Assembly: GCA_902773195.1 (NCBI GenBank)
Contig: CACYDL010000241.1
Coordinates: 1 to 5,144 of the forward strand
Direction of reading: 5' to 3'
Length of the DNA stretch: 5,144 bases
From: an uncultured Lachnospiraceae bacterium
Lineage (GTDB): Bacteria; Bacillota_A; Clostridia; Lachnospirales; Lachnospiraceae
Shown here: positions 1 to 5,144 of the stretch, one piece after another
Layout: each line of letters opens with the position of its first letter
How positions within the stretch are numbered: the first letter of the stretch is position 1
Translations under genes and position numbers: made by a program
The notes under the pieces: generated by a model
The model's input: the letters and a program-made list of their open reading frames with translations, nothing else
What the model was told of the DNA's origin: nothing
The model's database searches: none

Positions 1-1259
1 AGATCCGACCGGCTCTCCCGTACCACGAACAGGATCCCGTCCAGGGACTCGCTGCACAGAAGCACGTCGGTGGGATACCTGTGGGATCCGGGAAGATCCA
101 CGATCACCCAGTCGTACTTCTCCCTGAGGGCGGCCGCAAACCGGTTCATGGCCTCGGAATCAAGCAGTCTGGTGGGATCCTGATCCAGTCCCCCGGCCGT
201 CACCACGTCAAACCCGAAGGAGGTGCGGACCACCGCTTCCTCCGCCGCGGCCTTTCCCGCCAGTACGTCGCAGAGCCCCGCGCCGGACTCACAGCCGATC
301 ATCGCGCCGACGGAGGGTTTTCGGAAGTTGGCGTCGACGACGACCGCCTTCTCACCCCTTGCCGCCGCCACCACGGCCAGATTGACAGCCGCGGTGCTCT
401 TGCCGGCCGCGTCCTCGGCGCTTGTCACGCCCAGCGCGCGTCCCGTCCCGGAGCGCTCCGAGGAGAGCTTCACCCGCATCAGCTTGAAGGCGTCGCGGTA
501 GCGGGGATCATCGTCTCCGACGGGCGCCGTCGTCTCCGATCTCGTCGCGGGTATCACAAAGACGTCTCTCCCGAAGGCAAGGGATCCGAGCTCCCGGACC
601 GACCAGACCCTCCGGTCGAAGATGTCGGCGAGCACAACCAGCACGAGAGCCGCCGCCAGACCGAACAGGAAGCCTTTCATCGCGTTCCCCTTTACGTCCG
701 CCGTCGAGCGCGAGGCGGCATCCAGGGGACTGGTCAGCACCATGACCGAAGACCCTCTGATGATCTCCGGAAGCATGTCCGTGATCACGTCCGCCATGGC
801 GCAGGCGATTCTGACGCAGTCTTCCGCCCGGTTCATCGTCACGGCGACAGCGACCTGGGTCGTGTCCTCCGCTCTTCTCTCGGCCGTAAAGGAGGAAAGG
901 ATCCTGTCCACGGAATAGGTTCCCTCCAGCCCGGCTTTTTGGATGACAGCCCTCACAAAATCCTTGCTCGACCGCATCGTCTCGACGTAGGTCGTCGCGA
1001 TTCTGGCCGAAGCGGACAGATCGGACGACTTCGCCAGCGTCGCCTTGATGTCGGAGGATTTGTTGCTCACCGCGAGGGTAAACGCCGATCTGTATGTCGG
1101 CTTTTCAAAGTAGGCGCACCTGGCGGCCATCAGCAGCGAAACCAGCAGCGCCGCTGTAAGTATCGGAAGCGCGTTTCTCCATACCGCTCTGAACAGGCGC
1201 CCGATATCCAGAACCGTACCTGCCGGCTGCGGCGCCCTGTATTCTCCTTTTTCCAGCAT
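1..1259 (-). CDS. Polysaccharide co-polymerase (Wzz-like) fused to BY-kinase-like P-loop domain, partial (3' end missing)
   Basis: The minus-strand frame is open from the ATG at 1257-1259 to the left edge (419 codons), so the C-terminus lies outside. The start is supported by AGAGGTGG four bases upstream and lies 22 bp after the preceding stop. By inspection, residues about 30-49 form a hydrophobic membrane segment. A polar extracytoplasmic stretch of about 145 residues follows, then a short SPLDAA stretch (177-182), in the place where Wzz proteins have a proline-rich motif. A second membrane segment spans about 196-212. After a linker (the DPRYRDAFKLMR segment near 251-262 resembles the entry to BY-kinase domains) comes a P-loop ATPase domain: Walker A at 281-288 (A-x4-GKS), Walker A' at 305-315 (AVVVDANFRKP) and Walker B at 384-391 (WVIVDLPG). 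Known relatives are the membrane co-polymerase/tyrosine autokinase pairs CapA/CapB and CpsC/CpsD and the fused Wzc, which govern chain length and export. The second Asp of Walker A' is Asn311, and Walker B lacks the usual D-[ST]-P-P. The C-terminal tyrosine cluster, if any, is not visible. The architecture is clear; kinase activity is uncertain. Confidence 0.9.
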   Translation of the reverse strand, partial: MLEKGEYRAPQPAGTVLDIGRLFRAVWRNALPILTAALLVSLLMAARCAYFEKPTYRSAFTLAVSNKSSDIKATLAKSSDLSASARIATTYVETMRSSKDFVRAVIQKAGLEGTYSVDRILSSFTAERRAEDTTQVAVAVTMNRAEDCVRIACAMADVITDMLPEIIRGSSVMVLTSPLDAASRSTADVKGNAMKGFLFGLAAALVLVVLADIFDRRVWSVRELGSLAFGRDVFVIPATRSETTAPVGDDDPRYRDAFKLMRVKLSSERSGTGRALGVTSAEDAAGKSTAAVNLAVVAAARGEKAVVVDANFRKPSVGAMIGCESGAGLCDVLAGKAAAEEAVVRTSFGFDVVTAGGLDQDPTRLLDSEAMNRFAAALREKYDWVIVDLPGSHRYPTDVLLCSESLDGILFVVRESRSD

Positions 1260-1281
1260 AGATCCACCTCTTAAACGGTTA

Positions 1282-2451
1282 TCAGACAATCTCGGAGAGC
1301 AGCTTGTGCTCTTTCCGGAGTACGACGAATTTTCGCTTCTCAAGATTCATGAACTGCTCCGGATCGGAGATGTCGTCGATCACGGCAGTTCTTCCTTCCA
1401 CCTGGGCTTCGCTCAGGACAGTGGTGTGGAGGCCGACGACGTATTTCGTCCGGCCGAGGGATTCCTCCATCGAGACCTCCCTGGGATACTCGATCATGGA
1501 AGGCTCGAAGCATTCCTCGATCAGGTCCAGGTGCGAATATCTCGGATGGGGCCTCACCAGGCACTTCTTTCCCTTCTTCTCCATCTCCCTGAACACCACC
1601 GCGAGCTTCCGGACGGAAGCGGTGCTCTCTCCGGAAAAATAGTAGGTGCAGTAATGATCGGGCTCCACGTTTTCCAGGTTCCACTTCTTGGTGAGCTTGC
1701 CCGGCGTCGTGATGAAGTAGTTCCTGATCCTGCAGCGCAGATCGTTCCGGAACATATCGATGTATTCCTCGTTCCAGACATAGTACTCGGAGAAATCCAT
1801 GTAGGCCTGGATCATCTGGAGAAGGTAGTCCCCGTGCATGAACGATATGAGCTTTCTGCCGCTGATTTCATAGAGATATGTGAGAATCGGCCCCGCGATG
1901 TTCCGCTCGTTGACGTAGACGGCGGTGGCGGCGGGATTGTAGAGCCTGATATATCTGCTGTGATTGGACAGTTCCTTCAGCACCCAGAGGTGGAAATGGT
2001 ACTCTCCGGGATACCGGCGGACGACGGTATTGTAGAGCTCCAGCGCCTCGGACGAGAGATCCCCGTACCGGGCGGCGGTCTGCTTCACGATCTTCATGCC
2101 GTCGTATTTGCCGGGAAGCTCCGGCGGAAGAACGTCGCTGTAATGCACGTCTTCCCGCGCCTCGGGCATCAGGGTGTTCCCCTGAAGAGGGGGAAGCGGC
2201 TCATGTTTTCCCCTGATTCTGGGAAGCGCCGAAGCCAGCACAAAAAAGGACGCGAAATTCAGAAAGCGCGTCTTGCCCTCCGGAACATACTGAAGCCGGC
2301 ATCTGTATTTGTTGTAGGCCTCCTCGAAGCAGTCCGCCGGCTCGGGGAGGGAATCAAGAAACGCGTACCAGGCGCCCACATCGGGCTCCTCTTCCGTGTT
2401 CTTGATGTCGCTCACTATCAGCTTTTTGTAAAGCTCAGTCGCTATGCTCAT
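1282..2451 (-). CDS. GT-B-like glycosyltransferase candidate with RPHP motif, specificity unknown
   Basis: This 389-residue soluble protein has no signal peptide or clear membrane segment. The N-terminal half (about 1-200) resembles nothing I recognise. The C-terminal half has features seen in inverting GT-B enzymes that act on surface polymers: SFMHGDYL at 203-210, YYFSGE at 270-275, a strand followed by RPHPRYS at 300-306, and VVGLHTTVLSEA at 338-349. An HP motif followed about 40 residues later by a Ser/Thr pair in a nucleotide-binding loop recalls the bacterial sialyltransferase (GT52/GT38), KpsC/KpsS and TagF-like families. The D/E-D/E-G motif of sialyltransferases was not found, and no CMP-sialate gene is in view, so I do not assign a donor sugar. 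The ATG at 2449-2451 lies inside the end of the SDR gene (17-bp overlap), with GGAGAAG about 10 bases upstream, which suggests translational coupling. The gene ends 22 bp before the co-polymerase start. It is most likely a cytoplasmic transferase for repeat-unit assembly; a modifying enzyme of another kind remains possible. Confidence 0.7.
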   Translation of the reverse strand: MSIATELYKKLIVSDIKNTEEEPDVGAWYAFLDSLPEPADCFEEAYNKYRCRLQYVPEGKTRFLNFASFFVLASALPRIRGKHEPLPPLQGNTLMPEAREDVHYSDVLPPELPGKYDGMKIVKQTAARYGDLSSEALELYNTVVRRYPGEYHFHLWVLKELSNHSRYIRLYNPAATAVYVNERNIAGPILTYLYEISGRKLISFMHGDYLLQMIQAYMDFSEYYVWNEEYIDMFRNDLRCRIRNYFITTPGKLTKKWNLENVEPDHYCTYYFSGESTASVRKLAVVFREMEKKGKKCLVRPHPRYSHLDLIEECFEPSMIEYPREVSMEESLGRTKYVVGLHTTVLSEAQVEGRTAVIDDISDPEQFMNLEKRKFVVLRKEHKLLSEIV

Positions 2452-3337
2452 ACTGCTTAATCTTCTCCAGCGCTATTGTTCTGATACTTTCCTTGAGTGT
2501 CATCCCGGCGGCAAAACCGGTGTCCCGCTCCAGAAGACCGGCCTTCACCGAAGAGTTCGAGGCGGTTTCATTCTCTTCCTCTACGACGCGGATTTCCATG
2601 CCGCGGATCTCCAGAAGCACCTCCGCCACCGTCGCAGCGATTTCAGGCAGCGTGTAGCCGGCGCCGTTCCCGAGATTGTAGACGGGCTTCCACCCGGCGG
2701 GATCCGTCCTGATCAGGCGGATGATGCCCTCCGCCGCGTCCCGGACGTCCAGAAAGCCGAATACCTGCCGGTTCCGCTTCACGCGGAGCTCCTTCTTGGC
2801 CAGGGCGGCGTCGACGAGCTTGTTCGTGATCCTCTGGTCAAACCCCGGCCCGATCAGGCTCGCGAGTCGGATGTTGGTATAGCGCTCCTGGCAGACCGCG
2901 GCGGTCAGAAGCTCCGAGGCGTACTTTCCCACGGCGTAGGGGGTGTCGGGGCACAGCGGTGAATGTTCGTCTGCCGGCTCCGTCCTCTTTCCGTCGTAGA
3001 CGCTCTGGGAGGAGATGTTGACCACGCCTCCGAAGCCCGCCTCCGCCGCCTGCTCCAGCACACGGCTGACGTAGCTGAGGCCGGACGCCATGCCCGGGCC
3101 GTCCGCGCTGCGCGGAAACGCGCAGTTCACCAGCACGGCGTCCGCGACGTCCCCGCCGGAGAAAAGGCCGGCGGGATCCGCGTCCAGCACCCTCAGGCAT
3201 CCGTTGTCCGGCACTTTCCTCCTCAGCTCATCGGGACGGGACGTGAGCGCCGTGACGCAGTCCGTCCCGCCGGCCAGAAGACGCTCTGTCAGACAGCTTC
3301 CGAGAAAACCTCCCGCGCCGGTAATCCAGATATTCAT
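2435..3337 (-). CDS. NAD-dependent epimerase/dehydratase (extended SDR), sugar-nucleotide modifying
   Basis: This 300-residue protein has the extended short-chain dehydrogenase/reductase layout. The N-terminal beta strand leads into the Rossmann dinucleotide loop GAGGFLG at 7-13. The catalytic Ser lies in VNISSQSVYDG (106-116), and the Tyr-Lys pair is in PYAVGKYASE (Tyr134, Lys138). A substrate-domain segment FGFLDVRDAAEGI (193-205) and YNLGNG (220-225) are typical of sugar-nucleotide epimerases, reductases and dehydratases. The length is at the short end for UDP- or dTDP-sugar enzymes (usually 300-350). Such enzymes use bound NAD(P) to oxidise or reduce a hexose ring position; which reaction and which sugar cannot be read from the sequence. 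The ATG at 3335-3337 is preceded by GGGAG with six bases between, and by a second purine run (GGAGGGG) farther up. It lies only 23 bp after an intrinsic terminator (3361-3413), so its transcription needs read-through or an overlapping promoter. Its stop lies inside the next gene. Confidence 0.88.
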   Translation of the reverse strand: MNIWITGAGGFLGSCLTERLLAGGTDCVTALTSRPDELRRKVPDNGCLRVLDADPAGLFSGGDVADAVLVNCAFPRSADGPGMASGLSYVSRVLEQAAEAGFGGVVNISSQSVYDGKRTEPADEHSPLCPDTPYAVGKYASELLTAAVCQERYTNIRLASLIGPGFDQRITNKLVDAALAKKELRVKRNRQVFGFLDVRDAAEGIIRLIRTDPAGWKPVYNLGNGAGYTLPEIAATVAEVLLEIRGMEIRVVEEENETASNSSVKAGLLERDTGFAAGMTLKESIRTIALEKIKQYEHSD

Positions 3338-3360
3338 AGGTGTCTCCCATCCCCTCCGGT

Positions 3361-3413
3361 CTTAAAAGAAAAAGCTCAGCCTTCCGCGGCAATAACCGCC
3401 GCAGCCGCTGAGC
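3361..3413 (-). terminator. Intrinsic (rho-independent) terminator after the aminotransferase gene
   Basis: Read on the minus strand, GCTCAGC (3413-3407) pairs with GCTGAGC (3380-3374). An inner stem GCGGC/GCCGC (3402-3398 with 3390-3386) has a 7-nt loop, and an interior loop separates the two stems. The outer stem is followed directly by TTTTTCTTTT (3373-3364). A G+C-rich stem plus uridine tract is the standard intrinsic terminator form. It is oriented to stop transcripts coming from the aminotransferase gene and lies just before the SDR ribosome binding site. No T-tract follows it on the plus strand. Confidence 0.85.
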
Positions 3414-3430
3414 CGTCCATAATGAGTCCC

Positions 3431-3445
3431 CCGCGCGAGGCGCGG
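3431..3445 (-). other. Intergenic hairpin between aminotransferase and SDR genes
   Basis: The perfect inverted repeat CCGCGC / GCGCGG (3431-3436 and 3440-3445) has a 3-nt loop and lies midway between the aminotransferase stop and the terminator. No T-tract follows, so it is not itself a terminator. It could be an mRNA-stabilising stem, a processing site or an antitermination element; nothing in the sequence decides between these. Confidence 0.45.
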
Positions 3446-3472
3446 TTCCGGGTATTCAAATCAGATCATCCT

Positions 3473-3489
3473 GCCGCGCAGACCGCGGC
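3473..3489 (-). other. Hairpin just after the aminotransferase stop codon
   Basis: The inverted repeat GCCGCG / CGCGGC (3473-3478 and 3484-3489) has a 5-nt loop. It starts seven bases after the aminotransferase stop on the minus strand. No uridine tract follows. It is the first of three stems in this gap, and its role is unknown. Confidence 0.4.
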
Positions 3490-3496
3490 GCCGGCG

Positions 3497-4603
3497 TCAC
3501 TTCTCCAGGATCACGTCGCAGATCAGATCCACCTCATCGAGCGTAAGCTCCTCGTAGATCGGGAGCGTGAGGATGTTGAGGGAGATCCTGTGCGCGATCG
3601 GCGTATTGGAGCTGTTGTAGACGTTTCTGTAGACAGCCTGCTCGTTGATCGCGGGATAGAAATACTTCCTGGCGTGAACGTCATGCTCGAGCAGGCGCCC
3701 GTAGATGTCGTCCCTGCTGATGCCGAACTCCTCGCGGTCGAACACGAGGGGATAATAGGCATAATTGCTGGTGGCGTTCGGATTGGGCCTGCAGAAATGG
3801 ATGCCGGGCACGCCCTTGAGCCTCTCGTTGTAGCGCTCATAGACCGCCTTGCGCTTCGCCATGCAGGTATCCATTCTCCGGAGATTGCAGATTCCCATGG
3901 CGGCGCGGAACTCATCGAGCTTGGCGTTGCAGCCAATGGAATCGACCACCTCGGAATTGTGAATGCCGAAGTTCTTCAGCTCGTGCAGCGGCTTTCTGTA
4001 CTTTTCATCCTGGAACGAAATGGCACCTCCCTCGATGGAGTTGAAGCATTTCGTCGCATGGAAGCTGAACATGACGGCGTCGCCGAAATTGCCGATGCCG
4101 ACGCCCTTGTACTTTTCGGCGAAGGCATGGGCCCCGTCATAGATCACCTTGAGCCCGTGCTTTTTGGCGATCCTGTCGATCTCTTCCACATCGCAGATAT
4201 TGCCGTACACGTGAACCGGCATGATCGCGACCGTCTTGTCCGTGATCAGCGCCTCGATCTTGGACGGATCCAGCGTATAGTCGTCTTCCCTGATGTCGCA
4301 GAACACGGGATTCAGCCCGTTTCTGACGATGGCGTGCGTGGTGGACACAAAGGTAAACGGAGTCGTGATCACTTCCCCGTGATCTCTCTTGAGGTCCAGC
4401 GCCTGGACAGCCAGTTCCAGCGCCATATGGCCGTTCACGAAGAGCGAAAGATAGGGCACCTCAAGATAATCAATCAGCTGATGCTGAAATTTCTTATAGA
4501 CAGGCCCCATATTCGTGAGAATATGGCTTTCGAAGATCGGTCTGATTTCTTCAATGTATTCCTCTATATCCGGAAGTGAGGATCGGGTTACGTTGATAGC
4601 CAT
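3497..4603 (-). CDS. DegT/DnrJ/EryC1/StrS-family PLP-dependent sugar aminotransferase
   Basis: This 368-residue protein of normal family length transfers an amino group (usually from glutamate) to a keto group on a nucleotide-linked sugar, giving an amino sugar for surface glycans. The fold-type I signature is complete. TTPFTFVSTTHAI (80-92) and PVHVYGNICDVEEI (129-142) are family blocks. VIYDGAHAF (153-161) carries the Asp156 expected to contact the pyridine nitrogen. FSFHATKCFNSIEGGAI (179-195) carries the PLP-linking Lys185. GCNAKLDEFRAAMG (224-237) and the C-terminal YYPLVF block (283-288) also match. The SFHATK-x-F-x-x-IEGGA form is, from memory, closest to enzymes such as VioA that act on dTDP-4-keto-6-deoxyglucose, but substrate and ring position are inference. 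The ATG at 4601-4603 has GGAGG with a short four-base spacer. It is the first gene after the candidate promoter at 4913-4941, behind a leader of about 300 nt. Its own terminator follows about 83 bp after the stop. Confidence 0.95.
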   Translation of the reverse strand: MAINVTRSSLPDIEEYIEEIRPIFESHILTNMGPVYKKFQHQLIDYLEVPYLSLFVNGHMALELAVQALDLKRDHGEVITTPFTFVSTTHAIVRNGLNPVFCDIREDDYTLDPSKIEALITDKTVAIMPVHVYGNICDVEEIDRIAKKHGLKVIYDGAHAFAEKYKGVGIGNFGDAVMFSFHATKCFNSIEGGAISFQDEKYRKPLHELKNFGIHNSEVVDSIGCNAKLDEFRAAMGICNLRRMDTCMAKRKAVYERYNERLKGVPGIHFCRPNPNATSNYAYYPLVFDREEFGISRDDIYGRLLEHDVHARKYFYPAINEQAVYRNVYNSSNTPIAHRISLNILTLPIYEELTLDEVDLICDVILEK

Positions 4604-4906
4604 GTTGCCTCCGTTATTCTGGAACTATGCGGACCGGCCGCAGGCCTCGGCGCGGTCAGGCGTCTCCCGGATGCCGGAAGCCGCGCCTGTCCGCAGGACA
4701 GCAGCCGTATATATCCTGAAAGTATCTCCCGACCGCCCCGGGCCGCGCGCTTCATCCTTCGGACGAGTGCGGCGGAAGCGTCTGCGGACCGGCGGCGGTC
4801 CCGCTTCCCGGCGGGGCATCCCGGCGCCGGATCCCGGGCCGTGGGATGGAGAAGATGATTACATAAACACAGGCACAAACATACACCGGTTCCAAAACCT
4901 GTGCTG
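4604..4906 (-). promoter_or_regulatory. Long GC-rich structured 5' leader of the polysaccharide operon
   Basis: The stretch between the predicted transcription start (near 4906) and the aminotransferase ATG is about 300 nt and holds no credible gene. It contains several inverted repeats. CACAGG/CCTGTG (4868-4873 and 4898-4903) lies at the very 5' end of the transcript. The palindrome CCGGCGCCGG is at 4821-4830. CTGTCC-TGC-GGACAG (4701-4687) is a 6-bp stem with a three-base loop. No stem here is followed by a T-tract, so I see no classic terminator-attenuator, and no known riboswitch core is recognised. Such leaders in polysaccharide operons can host antitermination or other RNA control; that role is inference. 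Confidence 0.4.
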
Positions 4907-4912
4907 TACGTG

Positions 4913-4941
4913 ATTATACCTATTTTGAGGAAGATATTCAA
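4913..4941 (-). promoter_or_regulatory. Candidate sigma-A promoter for the polysaccharide operon
   Basis: On the minus strand, the -10 box TATAAT (4918-4913) is a perfect match. A -35 box TTGAAT (4941-4936) matches four of six consensus bases at the ideal 17-bp spacing. The flanking DNA is AT-rich compared with the GC-rich genes. Transcription would begin near 4906 and run into the aminotransferase gene. Confidence 0.65.
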
Positions 4942-5021
4942 GTGCAATATATCAGATATCTACGATGGGCCGTTTTTTCGGCATTTTTCTTTGTGTTTTA
5001 ATGAATATACAATTCCGATTT

Positions 5022-5043
5022 TTGACAAAATTCAAAATTGAGG
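5022..5043 (+). promoter_or_regulatory. AT-rich UP-element-like segment with a 7-bp tandem repeat upstream of the tRNA promoter
   Basis: CAAAATT occurs twice in tandem (5026-5032 and 5033-5039), immediately upstream of the -35 box. A-tract-rich DNA at this place is typical of UP elements that strengthen stable-RNA promoters through the RNA polymerase alpha subunit. A second TTGACA at 5022-5027 lies 22 bp before the real -35 but has no -10 at a workable distance. Confidence 0.4.
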
Positions 5044-5072
5044 TTGACAACGATGACCCCCGTGCATATAAT
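5044..5072 (+). promoter_or_regulatory. Consensus sigma-A promoter for the tRNA-Leu gene
   Basis: TTGACA (5044-5049) and TATAAT (5067-5072) are both perfect and separated by exactly 17 bp. Transcription would start near 5079, about 36 nt before the mature tRNA 5' end. A full consensus is expected for a strongly expressed stable-RNA gene. Confidence 0.88.
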
Positions 5073-5086
5073 AATCTTGTTCGCTC

Positions 5087-5103
5087 GAAGGGAGATACCC
5101 TTC
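5087..5103 (+). other. Hairpin in the 5' leader of the tRNA-Leu precursor
   Basis: GAAGGG (5087-5092) and CCCTTC (5098-5103) form a perfect 6-bp stem with a 5-nt loop AGATA, lying between the predicted start of transcription and the tRNA. It could be a precursor-tRNA leader stem that affects RNase P or nuclease processing; its role is unproven. Confidence 0.5.
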
Positions 5104-5114
5104 AGCCGCGAAAC

Positions 5115-5144
5115 GCGGAAGTGTCGGAATTGGCAGACGAGCAA
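5115..5144 (+). tRNA. tRNA-Leu, 5' portion (cut by window end)
   Basis: The 30 bases match the start of a bacterial tRNA-Leu. They comprise the acceptor strand GCGGAAG (5115-5121), T8 and G9, a D-arm with the class II motif GAATTGGCAGAC, and the beginning of the anticodon stem. The D-stem TCG (5124-5126) pairs with CGA (5138-5140). This is a U-A pair where many tRNA-Leu have G-C, which supports a real folded D-arm. The anticodon lies outside, so the isoacceptor is unknown. The gene has a consensus promoter directly upstream and is divergent from the polysaccharide operon. Confidence 0.9.

Noticed and set aside
81..1274. Long plus-strand open frame opposite the co-polymerase gene
   Set aside because: Its translation is rich in Arg, Gly and His without any recognisable domain, and it mirrors a minus-strand gene with clear membrane segments and Walker motifs. 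It is a GC-driven shadow.
1306..2460. Plus-strand frame of 384 codons opposite the glycosyltransferase candidate
   Set aside because: No family motifs or credible ribosome site. The opposite strand has coupled gene spacing and conserved-looking motifs.
3414..3496. Possible promoter for the SDR gene (TTGAAT and CATTAT on the minus strand)
   Set aside because: The two boxes are about 29 bp apart, far from the 16-18 bp needed, and the terminator would still lie between this site and the gene.
2963..4579. Plus-strand frame of 538 codons spanning the SDR gene, the hairpin gap and the aminotransferase
   Set aside because: It crosses a terminator and two well-supported minus-strand genes, and its composition is that of an antisense frame of GC-rich coding DNA.
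4515..4947. Overlapping frames on both strands in the leader region (plus 4515-4913, minus 4588-4947)
   Set aside because: Both lack domains. The minus frame starts upstream of the -10 box of the only promoter seen, so that transcript would not contain its start codon. Low-complexity Arg/Pro/Ala composition reflects GC-rich DNA.
4969..4990. Possible plus-strand terminator, GCCG-TTTTTT-CGGC followed by a T-rich run
   Set aside because: The stem is only four base pairs with a six-T loop and no plus-strand gene lies upstream. It could insulate the tRNA from antisense transcripts, but support is too thin.
5022..5027. Second TTGACA upstream of the tRNA promoter
   Set aside because: No -10-like hexamer occurs 16-18 bp downstream (the bases there are TGACAA), so it is not a second promoter.
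1..5144. CRISPR arrays, insertion sequences, phage or toxin-antitoxin modules
   Set aside because: No regularly spaced repeats, transposase motifs, terminal inverted repeats or small paired genes were found by reading both strands.

Overview
The window looks like part of a surface-polysaccharide (capsule or exopolysaccharide) locus from a moderately GC-rich Firmicute, probably a clostridial-type gut or rumen bacterium. That placement is an inference. It rests on purine-rich GGAGG-type ribosome binding sites, near-consensus sigma-A promoters, a bacterial tRNA-Leu 5' half and the gene content. No taxon marker in the window settles it.

Layout. Four protein genes lie on the minus strand and read from right to left. 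Position 4603 starts a DegT/DnrJ/EryC1/StrS-family PLP sugar aminotransferase (3497-4603). It is followed by a 158-bp gap with three hairpins, the last of which is a convincing intrinsic terminator (3361-3413). Next come an extended-SDR NAD-dependent sugar epimerase/dehydratase (2435-3337), a GT-B-like glycosyltransferase candidate whose start overlaps the previous stop by 17 bp (1282-2451), and a polysaccharide co-polymerase fused to a BY-kinase-like P-loop domain (1-1259). This last gene runs off the left edge. On the right, a plus-strand tRNA-Leu starts at 5115 and is cut by the window end after 30 bases.

The 511 bp between aminotransferase and tRNA hold two divergent promoters: a candidate sigma-A promoter for the operon (-35 at 4936-4941, -10 at 4913-4918, minus strand) and a perfect TTGACA-17-TATAAT promoter for the tRNA (5044-5072, plus strand). 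The operon promoter implies an untranslated leader of about 300 nt, very GC-rich and full of inverted repeats.

How the genes work together (inference from families): the aminotransferase and SDR would make a modified amino- or deoxy-sugar nucleotide. The glycosyltransferase would add a sugar to the repeat unit, and the Wzz/BY-kinase protein would control polymer length and export at the membrane. The points most worth attention are the terminator placed inside the apparent operon with no room for a promoter behind it, the unusual ATP-site motifs and fused architecture of the co-polymerase, the poorly classified glycosyltransferase, and the long structured leader.
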